Translations under genes and position numbers: made by a program | Shown here: one piece after another, positions 62,201-64,000 of the stretch | Numbering within the stretch: the stretch's first letter is position 1 | Layout: every line of letters begins with the position of its first letter | The notes under the pieces: generated by a model | The model's database searches: none | Seen by the model: only the letters and a program-made list of their open reading frames with translations | What the model was told of the DNA's origin: nothing | Source: CAWGAJ01 sp963820545 | GTDB lineage: Bacteria > Planctomycetota > Planctomycetia > Pirellulales > Thermoguttaceae | Assembly: GCA_963820545.1 (NCBI GenBank) | Contig: CAWGAJ010000001.1 | Location: forward strand, 2,046,001 to 2,110,000 | DNA: 64,000 bases | Reading direction: 5' to 3'

Positions 62201-63572
62201 AAAGACGTGGAAAAATCGTCCCGGCGGTCTGCGCGCGGATATGGTTCAAATGCTCGCGGATCTGAAACCTGGTTTCCTGCGATTTCCCGGAGGCTGCATA
62301 GTCGAGGGACGTTGGCTGGACATCCGTTACCAATGGAAAACAACCATCGGCGATATCCCGGAAAGGAAACTCATTATCAATCGTTGGAACAACGAATTCA
62401 GACACCGTCCCACGCCGGATTACTTCCAGTCGTTTGGCCTGGGATTCTGCGAGTATTTCCAGTTGTGTGAAGACATCGGCGCCGAGCCGCTGCCGATCCT
62501 CAACTGCGGCATGGCTTGCCAGTTCAACTCCGGCGAACTGGCGCCCATGGATCAGCTTGAGCCGTATATCCAGGACGCGCTGGACCTGATCGAGTTCGCT
62601 AATGGTCCGGCAACCAGTACTTGGGGTAAAAAACGCGCTGAAATGGGCCACCCGCAGCCGTTTAACATGAAGTTGCTGGGAGTGGGCAACGAACAGTGGG
62701 GGCTGCAATACATCGAGCGCTACGAGCGGTTTGCCAAGGTGCTCAAGGAGAAGCATCCGGAAATAAAACTCGTTTCCAGTGCTGGGCCGGAGCCCGCCGA
62801 CGAGAGGTTTAAGTTTGCCTGGGCCAAGCTGCGGGAGTTGAAGGCGGACATCGTGGACGAACACTGTTACGCCAAACCGGAGTGGTTCTTCAACAGCGCC
62901 GCGCGCTACGATAAATACGATCGCAAGGGGCCGAAAGTTTTTATGGGTGAATACGCCGCCCAGTCGGTTAATACAGCAAGTCCAAATAATCGCAACACCT
63001 GGGAGTGCGCGTTGTCCGAGGCCGCGTTCATGACCGGTTTGGAACGCAACGCCGACGTGGTGGTCATGTCCTCTTACGCGCCGCTATTGGCCCACCTGGA
63101 CGCCTGGCAGTGGACGCCGGATTTGATCTGGTGCGATAACCTGAACGTTTATGGTACGCCGTCGTATTACGTGCAGCAGATGTTCAGTCGCAATCGCGGC
63201 AACGTGGTCCTGCCCGTGAAGCTGACCCCGGAGCAACAATCCGACCAGAGGCCGTACCTCTACGCCACCGCGAGCCGGGAGGATACCTCGGGCACGGTGA
63301 TCCTTAAAGTCGTCAATGCCGCCGCCGATCCCGCGGAGGCGATAGTGCAAGTAAATGGCGCCGGCAAGCTCCCTGGTACTGCCAGCGTAACCATTCTTGC
63401 CGGCACAAGCCTTGCCGATGAAAACTCACTTGTCGCGCCAAAGAAAGTTGCCCCGGCAAGTACGAGGATCGAGGGCATTGGACCGGAGTTTAAGTTTACC
63501 TTTAAGCCTTGGTCGCTGACGGTTTTGAGGCTGCCGCCGGCATGGATTGAATTGGCCCCGATACAACAGTGA
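59298..63572 (+). CDS. Fused GH127 beta-L- and GH51 alpha-L-arabinofuranosidase
   Basis: A 1424-residue secreted protein with AAGGAT upstream and signal peptide about 1-25. Residues about 45-620 are GH127 (DUF1680 fold): Glu338 and Cys340 in TETCNTYNM and Cys407-Cys408 in FWCCTGTG, the zinc-thiolate site and Cys nucleophile of this family. Residues about 640-780 form a beta-sandwich (GGKWRHAIDGGWFSWEVKVL, VFDILIDDAKLATQ). Residues about 785-1415 are GH51 with acid/base Glu1132 in GVGNEQWG and nucleophile Glu1218 in FMGEYAA, preceded by MWGVFFEDINFGADGGLYAELV and RFPGGC. So one chain could release both beta- and alpha-linked L-arabinofuranose. All catalytic residues are kept. Confidence 0.9.
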   Translation: MKTLLTSMIVFLFFIPMFSAAFADALADDQSKDKVAPVAPLKAHAFPLEDVRLLDGPFKHAMELDRQYLLSLDVDRLLHNFRVNAGLPSSAEPLGGWEEPKGELRGHFVGHYLTACALMYASTGDERLKQKGDAVVAGLAECQAKIGTGYLSAYPEEFFDRVESLKQVWAPYYTLHKIYAGLLDMYIYCGNQQALETCKKFADWVIARNDRLSDEQMQKMLGTEHGGMNEVLANLYALTGEEKYLKIAQRFNHMAVIGPAAKQEDKLTGLHANTQFPKFIGTARQYELTGEDWLKTATLFFWNTVVKERSYVIGGNSDNEAFSPKERLSKALGPNTTETCNTYNMLKLTRHLFCWDPQAQYADYYERALYNHILASQNPETGMMCYYVPLRSGSRKNYNGPLDAFWCCTGTGVENHAKYGDSIYFHDDKNLFVNLFIASELNWKAKGLKLRQETKYPDESSTVLAFICKQPVELSLQIRHPWWATKDFEILINGEKQAVSSKPGSYAVVARTWKTGDVVEISLPFSLYTEGFRDNPQRFAFMYGPLVLCAEVDAKQPFSAVVAEEDQVLAGLKPVAGKASTFTGLPEEFRIAGQKDGSGVTLEPFYKMHGSRHYVVYWDLYTSAQWQVKEKEYEAELARQKELEARTIDTVTPGYEQNERDHNLQGEHASSGDYNGGKWRHAIDGGWFSWEVKVLPDQPHELRVTYWGGDAGNRVFDILIDDAKLATQRLQNNKPGTFYEEIYQIPAEMTKGKEKVTVKFQAHPGAWAGGSYGLRILKKPVVTLRIQADQPGARISPTMWGVFFEDINFGADGGLYAELVKNRSFECANPMLGWSNISTGNIAGIVEIHEQDPFNAANPHYLRVKVYPDRAGGGVSNEGFRGMGLREGEDYAFSAQVRAVEGQPALRIELAAGDGRKLAEARLAGFTKQWKKITAILKAAATEPQARLNIYVEGPGAVDLDMVSLFPLKTWKNRPGGLRADMVQMLADLKPGFLRFPGGCIVEGRWLDIRYQWKTTIGDIPERKLIINRWNNEFRHRPTPDYFQSFGLGFCEYFQLCEDIGAEPLPILNCGMACQFNSGELAPMDQLEPYIQDALDLIEFANGPATSTWGKKRAEMGHPQPFNMKLLGVGNEQWGLQYIERYERFAKVLKEKHPEIKLVSSAGPEPADERFKFAWAKLRELKADIVDEHCYAKPEWFFNSAARYDKYDRKGPKVFMGEYAAQSVNTASPNNRNTWECALSEAAFMTGLERNADVVVMSSYAPLLAHLDAWQWTPDLIWCDNLNVYGTPSYYVQQMFSRNRGNVVLPVKLTPEQQSDQRPYLYATASREDTSGTVILKVVNAAADPAEAIVQVNGAGKLPGTASVTILAGTSLADENSLVAPKKVAPASTRIEGIGPEFKFTFKPWSLTVLRLPPAWIELAPIQQ

Positions 63573-63586
63573 TGGTTATAAAAATT

Positions 63587-63620
63587 AGCCCCGGGTGAAT
63601 TCACCCGGGGCTTTGGTTTT
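63587..63620. terminator. Bidirectional terminator
   Basis: agccccgggtga-att-cacccggggct with T-run after on the plus strand and A-rich before it, between two convergent genes. Perfect stem of 12 bp. Confidence 0.85.
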
Positions 63621-63624
63621 TCCT

Positions 63625-64000
63625 TTAGTTGAACAATCTTTCAATGAAAGATGGGACACCTGTAAAGTAGAGATAAGCACCGATGACGAAAAGCATCACG
63701 ATGGCCGAGGTCAACAGATCGACGCGGTGCCAGCTTGCGCGGGTGGCGCGTTTATCTTCTTCAGTGGCCGTGCCGTAGGTCAAGCTCTTGATTTGATCGT
63801 AAGACGGCACTTTCGTCAGGTAGCTGACGACCACCATCACAATGATCGAAACAATGGTGATCAGCTCGCTGAAGTATTGGAAAAAGATGTGGTTGACGAT
63901 CCAAAGGAAGGAACCGTCGGTATATCCAATGGCTGCGCCGCTTGCGTCGCGACCCCAGATGGCCAGAGTCACCGGCGTATCGACCAACATGCGGAACAGA
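63625..64000 (-). CDS. C-terminal part of a sodium:solute symporter (partial)
   Basis: The frame is open to the window edge. The visible 124 residues end a symporter: two or more helices (IITIVSIIVMVVVSYLTKVPSYDQIKSLTYGTATEEDKRATRASWHRVDLLTSAIVMLFVIGAYLYFTG). The sequence TKVPSYDQIKSLTYGT with following ASWHRVD is the usual C-terminal loop of SSS-family permeases. The gene continues past 64000. Convergent with the arabinofuranosidase fusion. Confidence 0.85.
   Translation of the reverse strand, partial: LFRMLVDTPVTLAIWGRDASGAAIGYTDGSFLWIVNHIFFQYFSELITIVSIIVMVVVSYLTKVPSYDQIKSLTYGTATEEDKRATRASWHRVDLLTSAIVMLFVIGAYLYFTGVPSFIERLFN

Overview
The window looks like a chromosomal piece of a planctomycete (phylum Planctomycetota, most like the Pirellulales side). 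This is inferred from gene content: PEP-CTERM surface proteins, PD40 beta-propellers, ECF sigma factors with membrane-anchored C-terminal domains, an FHA/coiled-coil protein, an ExbB/ExbD operon with a terpenoid-cyclase-like partner, a redoxin without its CXXC, tRNA-Ile/tRNA-Ala apart from any rRNA, and intergenic spacers full of short palindromic repeats. No rRNA, CRISPR array, transposase or integrase was found.

Layout. 1-1.1 kb: tail of an unknown gene, a CFI-box protein and an orphan Phd-like antitoxin. 1.2-4.4 kb: queuosine precursor genes queE and queC (minus), queF (plus) and a TIM-barrel sugar isomerase. 4.2-9.2 kb: FHA/coiled-coil membrane protein, a DksA-like zinc finger protein and an HtrA protease. 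9.8-19 kb: secreted C39-like PEP-CTERM protein, SagB-type nitroreductase, alpha/beta hydrolase, sugar transferase, tRNA-Ala and tRNA-Ile, redoxin protein, BON protein, lipoprotein. 19.2-23.2 kb: exbB-exbD-cyclase-like operon and two tatA/B genes. 23.3-32.9 kb: a 9.5 kb block bounded by a 77-bp direct repeat that starts inside tRNA-Val(CAC). It holds three PD40 propeller proteins, two paralogous ECF sigma factors with extracytoplasmic domains, a LolD/FtsX-type ABC transporter and the remnant of a further PEP-CTERM gene. 32.9-42.3 kb: 5-formyl-THF cyclo-ligase, tandem-domain GH43, glpD, glpK, ABC transporter and a membrane-anchored protein. 42.5-50.7 kb: cyclophilin lipoprotein, three tandem TMTC-like TPR membrane proteins, and a secreted protein. 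50.9-64 kb: zinc-ribbon protein, aroA, Na+/solute symporter with a small membrane partner, CDF transporter, EamA transporter, MFS transporter, a giant GH127-GH51 arabinofuranosidase fusion and the end of a second symporter.

How genes relate. GH43 and GH127-GH51 with nearby symporters suggest use of arabinose-containing plant polysaccharide. glpK-glpD form a glycerol pathway. The sigma/PD40 block is the best candidate for an undescribed system: duplicated modules of a membrane-tethered ECF sigma factor with a degenerate papain-like (C39/BtrH-like) outer domain, next to secreted propellers.

Caution. At least nine otherwise intact genes carry a single frameshift (queE, FHA, htrA, both sigma genes, cyclo-ligase, first TPR gene, CDF, EamA). 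Several are normally single-copy metabolic genes, so consensus indel errors are as likely as real decay. Such genes are given as one frame-corrected feature. Short palindromic or simple repeats have also entered coding sequence in frame in queE, glpD and two TPR genes.
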